Shown here in pieces: positions 1 to 9,961 of a stretch of 64,000 nt of DNA (positions within the stretch are counted from its first letter, which is position 1; each line of letters starts with the position of its first letter). The notes beneath the pieces were generated by a model. It was not told the origin of the DNA and ran no database searches. It was given only the letters and a program-made list of their open reading frames with translations. A program made the translations under genes and the position numbers. This DNA is from Mytilinidion resinicola (lineage: Eukaryota > Ascomycota > Dothideomycetes > Mytilinidiales > Mytilinidiaceae): assembly GCF_010093595.1 (NCBI RefSeq), contig NW_022985473.1, forward strand, positions 248,001 to 312,000. The letters run 5' to 3'.

Positions 1-3000
1 CCAAAGACGCACCATCGAGCACTTCGATCTGCTAGAACAAGTCCTCTCCAAGTACCACGTTCGCCGATCTTGATAACAGTCTCCCAGACACTACCGCTTG
101 CGCCCTCAGCAGTGCCACCCATATGCTCACTCTTCCTTAGCAGTCTAATAATCTTTCCACCTGGCGTTTGGATCGCCAGCTTGGCCGGCTTTTGCGCATT
201 CGAGGATGAGTTGGATGATGAGTTCGAGGTCGCAGAGGGGTTGGAATACGAAGAGCCGGTCTGAGACATCGAGATCATGCTCATCGCTGAGGTAGGACGG
301 GCAAAAGGATTTGGAGATCGTGGGCGGTCGGATGCCACGGACGGATCCGGTGAGCGGGTAAGTGAGGACGGATGTTGGCGAATAGCAAAAACAAAGGTAT
401 TGTTGAGTGCTAAGCGTGAACATTGGGGCTGGGCAATGTAAAGATCATGGCGTTGGGCGTGCGGTGTGGGATGAATGGTGAGGAACGAATACGGCGGGTT
501 TGAGCCTGTGTGCGTGAGAGGAAGGGCGAAAGCAAGCGAATGCGGGTTTGATTTTATGGAGTGCTAATGAGTTCATTAGTTTCAATCCGTTCATAAGAGT
601 GGGAAATTGCAAGGACTTACCATCAGTCCGCGTTTCCCAGCGTACACTTTCAGCACACCATGACCTTCATCGCCTGGGAGAAGCGCTTTCACGGTATATC
701 GCTTCTGCTCTCCTATCCACTCCGCTTGCGCCAACGCCGGCTTCTTTACCATATCTCCACTCTCGAAATAGTCGCCATCTGCGTCCTGGGCATATCCACG
801 AGCCTCCACCTCCGCTAAACACTCCACATCTTCCGGGACGTTGAAGTAAATGTGGGCGAGCTCAAGATTGTCGAGATTGAGTAAGCTGGTATCGAAGTCT
901 ACCATCTGGAGGCCATGTTTGAAATAAGGAGGACACGCGCAAGGTAGAGCCATGAGAATGTCGTGAGATACCGGTGGGCAAATGTGTTGCTGTTCCGGAA
1001 GCAAGGGCACATGGGTGTAGCAAATCTCCATCGGACGAGCGAGAAACCACCAGTTCTCCGCCACCTGGGACCCGGTACTCGAATACTGGCTTCGTTTGGG
1101 ATTTGTAGGACCAGCCAGAGAGCAATCCATAATGCGCCATTCCCCATCCACAATAACGGCGTTCCAGAAGTGGTTTGGTCTAGCAACTAGGTCCAGGTCC
1201 AAAGCTTCACCGGGAGTCTTCAGATACCCTCGGACCACTTCGGCGTGCAGTCCAACCGATGAACACATCTCGAAGACGAGTATGGCTATCTCTTGCGAGC
1301 AACCACGCTTCATCTGAATAACATGGCGAGTATCAATATCGCCCTCGAAGTCGTCTTCCCAGGAGATCCGTTCGCTGACCCAAGTGAAGATTGCCCGGAG
1401 TCGTTGAACGTCGCTTCTATAAGGTCTACAGACGTAGCCTTGCGCTAGGCTTGCGGAAGTTGTTCCTAAGGGGACACTGTTGATGAATCGGGAGCTTTTG
1501 TCGACCAGTGCCAAGTTGCAAGTCGAGAAGTCCATAGGGTCGGCAATGGCAAGTCCGTCAAGCCCTTCGTCACCCTCTGCAGATTCGTAGAGTGCGTCTA
1601 TCGGATTGATGACAGGAATATCCATCATTTGACATCGCTCTGCTCGCTCACTCCGCTCATTTTTACTGAGGGAGTTCGACCGATTGACATCTCGTCGAAC
1701 TTGGACCCAGTCCACTACTCCGCCTAGCCCCATGTCTCGGGCTGCGCTGGAAGGTGTGGTTGCGCCACCTGCAATCGCTGTAATTCCATTCGGCAGTAGC
1801 TTGCCTTGTCGGGAAACTGGTCGGCTAGATTGTCCGGACGCGATTGTGCTTCGAGCACTTGCAGCTGAAGTTTTCGCCGTATCGATGACCTTGCGGAAGA
1901 ATCCACTCTTCTTTGGTTTCGGCGCCATTAAGCCACCCAATGGATCCTTCCCATCGGCGACGTTGGCTGCCCAGTCACCATTCGAGCTTGTTCCTGGTCG
2001 TGATTGCTGAGAATCGTGGCTTGAATGATACGTCACTCCGGTGAAAGGCGTTTCTGGTCGGCCGTCGTCAAATCCAATTTCTCTCGAACTAGTATCCCGG
2101 GTGTCCATCACGCTGTAAGCCCTGGCCTTCGCTCCTCCATTGGCGCCGAACTTCTTCCGATAGTAGCTTCCAGCACTGGTGGCGCTCATGTTCGTTGCAG
2201 AGTGTCCAGACATGAGGCTGTGGTGGGTTGTGTTACTACTATGAGTAGTTGTTGTGGAGTTGGTTTTGGTTGTAAACGTGCGTCCCAGGACCTCTTTCCC
2301 CACGTCATAAGCAGATTTTCTGTGCCTTAGGGTCCTTCTGAGTGACATTTTCCGTTCACCAAAGTCTTGGACCTGATCAATCGACGACTGCGGCCGCGGT
2401 TGATACGTAGAGCTTTTCGGAGGCACTGCAGGAGGTGGACCAGTCTGATCCCGAGGGATGAACAGCTCGTCGCGTGGTCGTGAGGAATGAGGAGAATCAT
2501 CCTGCTGATGCAGTTTACGAAGTCGGCTTTCCATTCGTTGGACGTAATTATGCACCTGCGGCGGTGCCTCGTCTAACTCTGGGTGAAATTGGCCTTGTTC
2601 TTGGAATTCCTCCTCTTCGTGATTGTCCTCAACTGTCCCGATTCCGGGTGATGTCCGAGGTCGTAATTTCTTTGCAGAGGCGTGAAAAACCTGATCAAAT
2701 GCTTCCGGGGACCAGACATTCGGTGGTGTTGCAGGTTCATTTGGAGAGTCGGCACTCCGCGACATACTCATATCTTGCAGAGATGACATGACATCGTTCA
2801 TAGCGTTGGTCAATGGTGAGGGCGTAAAGCCGCCTCTGACAGGCGTAGGTGGAGCGGGAGAGCGCGGCACTGGTGTATGATAGCCGTCTCTGGAATCATG
2901 TTCATTGTACGGCGCTGGAGAAGGTGCTCGATCCTGATTATACGCGATACGATGTGGAGGAGGTGGCGGGGGCGGTGGTGAATCGTTACGGGTATCGAAT

Positions 3001-4162
3001 GGATGCGGAGATGGGCCTCGAGGATGCGGTTGATATTGGAAGGAAGGCGCTGGTGAGGGAGCTCGAGCATCGGGTTGATATTGAAAAGAGGGCGCCGGAG
3101 AGACCGCTCGAGGGTATGGCTGGTATTGCGTAGGAGGAGCAGGCGAGGGGCCCCGTGAGTAAGGCTGATATTGTGTTGGAGGAGCTGGAGATGGTGCACG
3201 CGAGTGNNNNNNNNNNNNNNNNNNNNNNNNNNNNNNNNNNNNNNNNNNNNNNNNNNNNNNNNNNNNNNNNNNNNNNNNNNNNNNNNGAGGGGCCCCGTGA
3301 GTAAGGCTGATATTGTGTTGGAGGAGCTGGAGATGGTGCACGCGAGTGATGTTGATATTGTGTTGGAGGAGCCGGAGACGGTGCACGCGAGACTGGCTGA
3401 TATTGTACTGGAGGTCCCGGAGATGGCGCGCGCGATTGAGCAACGTATCGGGCGGGAACAGCTGGAGAAACGGCGCGCGAGTACGATTGATGCGGTCGAG
3501 GAGGAGCCGGAGACACAGCACGAGGAACGGGCTGGCGAACATTTGGCGCCGGAGAGACGTTTCGAAGCTTGGATCCTGTAGCAGATTTTTGCAACGGAGA
3601 CGACTCTCGGCTCTCCAAGGAGGACCGCTTCATAGACGAGTATGGTTTATGTTTGGAGATGCTTCCATTGGGATTTGGTGACACCCCTCCGGCCTTCTGT
3701 TGTACCTCTCTCGCTGCTGCTCCTGGATTTGGGGAGCTAGCTGCGGCATATGCAGTAAACGGTTTCCGGAACATGCTCTTGGACTTCTGTGGCGTTGGCT
3801 TTGCGGATGCCGGGTTTGGGCTGTTTGCTTTTGATATGCTTCCTCCATTCTGTAGCAAATGTGGACTGGCATTCCGGTATGGCTGAAAACTCTCATCGAG
3901 AACTTCAACAAAGTTCGAGGGAAACAGTCCGACCATACGCCTATCTCGCTTCAGTCTACCCATCCACCAAGAACCGTCTCCGGCGTTGAGACATTCTATG
4001 AGGTCGCCTTCGATGAATCCGAGGTCGCGCTTTGTCTATACTACAATTAGTACCTCATCAACAGCTTAACTTGAAGTCGCTACGCACCTCACCGCCCCAG
4101 GAGTAAGTCGCTCTGCACCAGCACGGAAATCGGACGGGCAGTGGTTGTGCGGCTGGAGCCAT
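1..4162 (-). CDS. cyk3: Cytokinesis protein Cyk3 (SH3 + transglutaminase-like), 3' end beyond window
   Basis: Actomyosin-ring and septum factor of the Cyk3 family. Exon 1 is 4088..4162 (starts MAPAAQPLP), intron 4036..4087 with a TACTAA branch site, then a long exon from 4035 to 621, intron 564..620, and a last exon from 563 that is still open at base 1. Residues from about 15 form an SH3 domain (DLGFIEGDLIECLNAGDGSWW, then VGLFPSNFVEVL). A long Pro/Ser-rich region with SRAPSPAPPTQYQ-type repeats follows. A transglutaminase-like domain comes next (RAIFTWVSERISWEDDF, CSQEIAILVFEMCSSVGL, RPNHFWNAVIVDGEWRIMDC). The usual catalytic Cys position reads GCSQE, so in this family the domain may be scaffolding rather than enzymatic. 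The last exon holds the conserved PAKLAIQTPGGKIIRL and WETVIKIGERGTWRGLVLAD. The reading frame breaks only at the N-gap inside the repeats. Confidence 0.93.
3050..3560 (-). repeat. Imperfect coding tandem repeat in Cyk3
   Basis: On the minus strand, units of 14-16 codons of the form (Y)SRAPSPAPPTQYQP are repeated on both sides of the gap, with variants such as PRAVSPAPSFQYQP. The low-complexity Pro/Ser/Gln linker probably carries short interaction motifs and is prone to unit gain or loss. Its copy number cannot be read because of the N run. Confidence 0.8.
3207..3286. other. Assembly gap (80 N) inside the Cyk3 repeat region
   Basis: Eighty undetermined bases. The 62 bases to the left (3145..3206) are identical to the 62 bases to the right (3287..3348). 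Treating the two flanks as one copy removes 142 bases and puts the two halves of Cyk3 back in one frame. Confidence 0.97.
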
Positions 4163-5263
4163 TCTCCGCCGGGATGTGTGCGAGGGATCGAGGGCTTGTT
4201 GTCAAGCTCATCCGGCGGCCATTCGCGTTCCTGACATGCGTGTTGTGTGGATTGCGTGTACGTGTATTCGGGCTATGCGGAAGCAGTGAGTGCGAATAAT
4301 GAAGTGACAGTAATGCGCTTGGCAGAGCAGTCTGGAGAGGGCGTCTCGTGCGAGAACGAATACAAAAATATTGGTGGTTGCTAGGGAAACGGTATTTTTT
4401 CCGCGCCCAAATGGCTTAGTGCGTTTCGGCCGAGGTCATCCCGCCCACGTTTCACCGACACGCTAGACACGAAAAAAGTGGCACACTCACCAAGTACTCT
4501 GCCTGTGTGTACACCCGTTTACCACTGCATGAAGCGCTTCAACAAGTTTCCACATAGCCCAAGGTAAAGAGCTTCTATCTTCTTTAGATTTCTGAAAATA
4601 CATTGAAGCAACCCAAGCAGTGGCAGACAGGTGTACACACGAGACAGCTTGTTCTAGAATTAGTGTGCCACCTTTTCCATGCCCCGCGTGACCGAACCTT
4701 CGTAGATACAAAACAGGTAGTACAATATCCCAATCTGCACCAGAAATTTCCTTTCCCGTTCAGGGAACTGAGCTCATGCCCCAGCCTGAGCTGTGGCTGT
4801 GCTGGGTGAGCGCATCCGGAGCCGAGACTGAGCAGCTCGTTAGAATTATCCATACAACAATAGAGCCACAAGCAGCTAATAGGCTCTAACGTCTATAGGT
4901 CTAGAGGCGACCAGATGCTACCCTCCCTTCCCCTCCCAGTGTCGCGAAAATTCACCATGGCTAAGATTTTGTATGGCACTTGAAAATGGAACGTCCTATT
5001 AGGTGTCCATAGACAGCCAGCCACAAGTCCCCTGGACCTATTTCTTGTACCCCCTCCAGCCTATGACTCATTGCGGCCTCGTGCTAGCCTAGCATAGCCT
5101 CAAATTCCACACATACTTGTGCGGTTACAGGGTATGCATACATAGATATAGAATCCGAAGATCGCTGGCTGGAGGATAGCCTGGAAACTAGAAGTGCGAA
5201 TCCTCGAAGGACACGTCACCTTTCAACATCAATCACGCGGGTATTGCCCCCTCTCTCATCACG
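4163..5263. other. Intergenic region between Cyk3 and the serine-hydrolase pseudogene
   Basis: About 1.1 kb between divergent gene starts, expected to hold both promoters. I see no convincing gene, tRNA or repeat here. Short open frames at 4487-4871 overlap on both strands and lack family features. Confidence 0.6.
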
Positions 5264-6892
5264 ATGAAAGACATCGTCAAAGCTCTTCAAGAGCTGGGAC
5301 CTACGATATCAAAAATTTGCGAAGTATCCGCCAATGCAGGAGTGTCTGTCGGTGTCTTGCACCACAACGAAGTCATCTACCCGTCGGGATATGGATATCG
5401 AGACATTTCCCGCAAGCTTCGTTCTGACGAGAACACTGTTTATCACCTAGCATCGCTTTCCAAGAGCTTCACTGCGTCCGCTGTAGGCATTCTTCTCCAT
5501 GAGAACAAGCTTGTTTGGGATCAGCCGCTATCTAAAATCTTGCCGAGTTTCATCCACGAGAACACTACAATCCAAAGCGATGCTACCATTCTTGACTTTC
5601 CATCGCATCGTACGTGACTGGCTACAAAGAACTCTCTTTGGGCCCAGGATGGTACAGAGATACTATTGAAGCCCGAGGATCTGTTTCCAACAACTTCCTA
5701 TCTGGAGGTTGTTCATCTGCTACGCTCAACATGGCTCTACAACAACTGGGGCTTCAATCTGGCTGCTGCCGTGCTTGAACATCTATCAGGGACCACCTGG
5801 GGCTCTTTTCTGGCAGATAATCTCTTCCGTCCGCTAGGTTTGAACAGAACATATACCAAAGAAGTAATCCTTGATGACAACGTTGCTCAAGGCTACATGG
5901 CTGCGCGTGATGGTTCATCTTTCCCGGGTGGAAACCCGACTATTGCCGAAGGAATTATCATGGAAGGCGCAAACGGCGTAAAGAGCACCGTCGCCGATCT
6001 TCTGACGTACTACAAAAGCGTGATCAAGTCTTGGAAAGAGGAACTTTCTTCGGGCTCTTCAGAGACAGATGGACTTCCCTTCAAAGATATTCGTACACTT
6101 CTGACCGGTCATATCTCCCTCGACCCAGAATCGGATTGTGAAGAGTTTTATGGTGCTGGTTGGGCTATTACCCAGCTGCCATTTCCCGTCGGAAGTATTG
6201 GAATCAACGGAATGTTCGTGGAAGCCATGCCTGTGGTCGGAAAGGGCACTGCCAAACGTTTGCTACGGTATCACAACGGCAGTTTGGTTGGCTTCTTCAG
6301 CTCGATTCACATTCTTCCTGACACCGATACTGCTATTGTGGTGCTCTGCAATTCCCTTGCGAAAAACGACGCCGCAGACTGGATAGGTCAACTTCTTCTC
6401 GAAAGCATTTTGGATACACCTGAAAAGAACGATTACCTGGACCTGGCCACGAAGAGTGCTGCTGCATATGATGCGATGTGGGATCAGGTTCCTGTAGATC
6501 TTGAGAAGTCCAAGTCATCCAAAACAAATGGACGACCACTTTCCGAGTATACCGGAAAGTTTTACAACAAGGTTCGAAAGTTCTTCATTGAAGTAGAGGA
6601 GGTTGAGGGGAAACTTCAATTCCGGTTCCAAGGTCTTTCATCGCAAGTTCACCATCTCCAATACCACAACATCGACACATTCAGCTGGCCTCTCACAGAA
6701 GTGGAGTCCTTACACCTAGGTCGGTGGCCAGATCTTGATGCCACCATGTATATCTTCTATTTCCAGTCAAGCGAGGATGGTAAGATCAACGGGCTCCGAT
6801 GGGAACACGATGGAGACGTTCCGGATGGCGAGGTATTTCTTCTCAGGCCGGTGGTCCAAATGGTAGATCAAACCAGTATGAAGCCACTGTAA
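5264..6892 (+). pseudogene. Beta-lactamase/penicillin-binding-like serine hydrolase, one in-frame stop
   Basis: Serine hydrolase of the beta-lactamase-related family (class C/PBP fold), about 540 codons, cytoplasmic by the lack of a signal peptide. The catalytic SxxK is seen in HLASLSKSFTAS, the YxN motif in WLYNNWGF, and an HxG-like third motif in YHNGSLVGF. A C-terminal beta domain follows. The start at 5264 (MKDIVKALQELG) precedes the conserved SVGVLHHNEV strand. Both halves lie in one frame but are separated by TGA at 5615..5617. The family has the conserved SHRTGL there, so the stop replaces the Gly codon (GGA to TGA would be one change). No in-phase GT-AG intron removes it. Either a recently broken gene, a base error, or a leaky UGA-C context. 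Confidence 0.8.
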
Positions 6893-7415
6893 GTAATTAT
6901 ATGTTCGCTAATAATGCAATGAATGAGCTAAATGGATTTGAGCCTCTAGACCTGGAATCATTGCTGATCAAAACCGGGATGAGCTCTAGGGAGGCAAAGT
7001 GCTGCGTACCACCACGCACGGGTAAAAACAGGTACTGCTCGAGCGTTCTTCAAAATGTTTTCTGCTGTATCGAATGGGACTCACGGTAGTTTTTCGTTCT
7101 TCTTATTAGCTCTATAGACTCTTATGATGACGTAGCTGCAGCCCGCGCCTTGATGTGTTGCGATAGACAAGGCTGATGGCCATTCCTAGGTACTGGCGTG
7201 ATCCTACAAGGCAAACTTGCAGCTGGCTGCATTAGTCTGGTGACTCTGATCGGTACCGTGAGAGAGGGGTTGCTGCAGGCTCTGTTGTTTGCTCTCACTG
7301 GCAAGCTGCTGCTCGCTCGGGAATACGAGCCAAGCTGACCCAGTCTTTTCAACCACACCTTATCATGGTGAAACCCCTCAACTTTTTTCCACCCAGAACA
7401 TCATTCACACTCATC
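6893..7415. other. Intergenic region
   Basis: Separates two pseudogenes. Short overlapping open frames on both strands show no recognisable motif. Nothing further seen. Confidence 0.5.
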
Positions 7416-8355
7416 ATGGCCTCGCATTGTGATGAAATCGCAACGTTGAGATACTTGCAGTGGCAGACGCTTTATGAACATGAGAAACCGTTCCAGGTCT
7501 TCTCCGCAATACCTGAACACGCTTAGGATTAACGAAGTACCAATCTTGTCATTGAAGAAGCGCCAGAGCCAGAAATTATCTATGACCTTCGTGGACAAGA
7601 AAGTCAATTCTCGCTCGACAAGCATGGATTCGTCGTCCTTCATCAAGCGATGCCCAATACCAAACTTGAGAGCCCAGAGGCAATACGAGACGAATACTTG
7701 CCTCCGATTGTGGAGCTGTTGAAAAAGGAGGTGGAAGGTGCAGATCTCGTGCACTGTTTTGACTGGGGCGTGAGTACACTGATCACTAGCGACTCCATTG
7801 CCTATTGTATTGATGGAAAGCCGTTCAGATACGAAGGAACAGCCTGCTAGGCTGACAAAGATCAATGTCAACGATAAAATGCAGCGCCTGGAAGTCGCGA
7901 AGCAAGTTCATTGTGGTATTACCGATCTTTTTGATGCATATTTGATAAATGCTAACGATATATTCTAGACCAAAGCCCAGCCGGTGCAGTAGGCCGTCTC
8001 CTCCATCATCTTCGGGATTAGATGGATGCAGCTCTCCAAGGGCGACTGAGGATTATCAAGTAAGAAATTACCCATATGTACAGTCCAAGCTTACAAGTTT
8101 AGCGTTTGGCGACCTATCAACCATCCTGCTGAAGATAACACGTTGACCCTCTGTGATGGGTCCGCGATCGATGACAGCGACGTTGTTGAAGCCGACCACA
8201 TCACTCGTCAGTATCTAGAATCCACGATGTACGGACTGTTTTCACGAAAACACAAATGGTACTATCTGAGCAAGCAAACCCCCGAGGAATTGTATTTTTT
8301 CAAGATATTCGAATCTGATCCTGGTGGAGTTCGATGTTTAGAAAGGTTATTCTGA
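7416..8355 (+). pseudogene. CmcJ/AsaB-like hydroxylase/desaturase pseudogene
   Basis: Relic of the fungal family annotated as CmcJ-like or AsaB-like hydroxylase/desaturase, often found near secondary-metabolism genes. Recognisable pieces in order: the start MASHCDEIATLRYLQWQ; IIYDLRGQESQFSLDKHGF; the core LTKINVNDKMQRLEVAKQVH followed by CDQSPAGAVGRLLHHLR; GRLRII joined to NVWRPINHPAEDNTLTLCD; and HKWYYLSKQTPEELYFFKIF. Two good introns remain, 7916..7968 with TGCTAAC and 8060..8102. It is broken by TAG 7524..7526 and TAA 7530..7532 (both explained by C-to-T in Gln codons), a one-base frameshift near 7842-7852, TAG 8019..8021, and loss of the usual C-terminal RESIEVR-type end after 8355. Clearly not functional. 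Confidence 0.8.
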
Positions 8356-9133
8356 CCTGTTTGTGCCAATGGTCTGCGTGGTCGGCAAATCCCGGCGGCA
8401 TACCAAAATAAGACTTCCAAAGGACGAAACATTACGCAGATACTGCGGGTAGACCAGAGAGCACTGTGCTTACTTCGTGGAGATGTCGGCACTATCCTGT
8501 TCACATTCAACAACGTGGCATAGTGATATGTCACCCTTGACATACTATTAAAGGTATCAAGGAAACACTTATCATTCGTTCCGCTCTTTCGATACTTGAA
8601 CTTCCAGTTTATCTAGGGAGTCCTCATGAGCTCATGCATATGCCCATGGTAACGCAGAGACCACGGATATTTGCTAGCACTCGTGCTAATCCTCGACCAG
8701 GCATATGCCAATGCCCGCCAAAAGACCGAGATAACAAACGTGCAGAGGGGGTATGCCTATCCTGACCGATGCACATGCAGATGACAAGACCAATCACCCT
8801 TTTGAACGCCGATTTTCATGATTTCGCAGCTCGTAGAGAAAGTGGAATGATGACAGCAAGCCCATCTGCTTATCCCTTGTAAGACAAGATATGATAGGCC
8901 GATACGGATGCTCGTTACTCGCAAGGAAAAGGGAAATACAATGTGGACGGTACACCCGTCTGCTTGTTGATCAGAACGGAAAGAGATGATGAGGACCCAG
9001 GGGTTTGTTCTCCGTAAAACTGTCTCTGACGTGTACCATGAGACAAATGAGAGATAAATGAGAAGTAGAACGGTATTGGTCAACTTGGGCTGGCGTGATG
9101 CTTCGCGTTCAAGACAAGGTGAGTAAGAGTGGT
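8356..9133. other. Intergenic region downstream of the CmcJ-like pseudogene
   Basis: No gene recognised. The lost C-terminus of the preceding pseudogene is not found here. Short open frames have no family features. Confidence 0.5.
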
Positions 9134-9469
9134 CTAGACTCTGGTCTTGGCCATGGTGAATGGCAAGATACGGCTTACTGCCTCATTCTCATCGTACTGA
9201 GTCGGAAACCCTCCCTGCAAGACGCGGCGAAGCGCATTAAGGCGTTGCGGCTTCCACCATTTGTCGATGCGGACCTCGACGTTGCGGTTGATGTGGACCT
9301 TCATGCGACCACCGCTATAGCAAACGCTGGTCTTCTTGTCCAGCGCGGTGCTGTACTTGGGTCCGCGGGTAGGCTTCTCTACTAAGTTATAGGTGTCAGC
9401 GAAGCTAGAGTGCAGCGTCTTGCGATCCTGCTTGGAAATCTTTCGCGTAGATAAATTACGCTGGTAAGC
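9134..9469 (-). other. Coding-like fragment at the edge of an AT-rich relic
   Basis: An open minus-strand stretch of about 110 codons without a convincing start, bounded upstream by consecutive TAA codons. It reads RNLSTRKISKQDRKTLHSSF, then EKPTRGPKYSTALDKKTSV, GGRMKVHINRNVEVRIDKWW and FPTQYDENEAVS. Its GC-rich third positions contrast with the AT-rich, stop-filled sequence just upstream. I do not recognise the family. It could be the surviving 3' part of a transposon gene or of a host gene whose 5' part was mutated. Confidence 0.3.
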
Positions 9470-9900
9470 TTATTAAGGCTCTCTATAAGCTGGTCCTAGC
9501 GGCGGTAGACGGTGTAGCGCTTGACTATCTTCGGGCTGGTCTTGACAAAGCCTAGAATCTTCGTTATCTAAGACTCCCTTATCTTTCTCCTAGGGGGTGT
9601 AATACTTTTTGTATAGGAGGGTGATATTCTTGCCAGCTGCAACCTGCATAGTATAATTAGAGCTCTAAAGCTAGTTAATAAAGGCCTTGATAGCGGTCTT
9701 AGTGGCAAACTCTATGTCGTTAATTTTAGTAGCAAGCAGTCCCTATTCCTTAAGCGCAGCGACTACAACACATATTCATGAATACCAGGTTAGGAGTGTG
9801 GTCACGTGACCTAAAGTTTATAAGGCACGAAGAGGAGTCTGCGCTACTGAAACCTGACTCGGCACTCACATGATGTTGGGGTTGGAGTGCATTAGAAAGG
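9470..9900. other. AT-rich, stop-filled relic (RIP-like)
   Basis: The base composition is locally AT-rich with dense TA dinucleotides and many stops in all frames, as expected of repeat-induced point mutation on an old repeat. No terminal repeats or recognisable transposase are visible, so the element type is unknown. A perfect 12-bp palindrome with a central CACGTG lies at 9800..9811. Confidence 0.35.
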
Positions 9901-9961
9901 GTGTATATTAGGAGGATTCTATGCTTACTGCCCTATTCAACCATATTATCCATCTTCCTCT

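Noticed and set aside
4487..4871. Overlapping minus-strand frames upstream of the serine-hydrolase gene
   Set aside because: No start context, no motifs, and mutually overlapping.
5610..5656. Intron with GTACGT donor removing the TGA in the serine hydrolase
   Set aside because: None of the nearby AG acceptors keeps the reading frame, and removal would delete the conserved SHRTGL-to-LLKPED segment.
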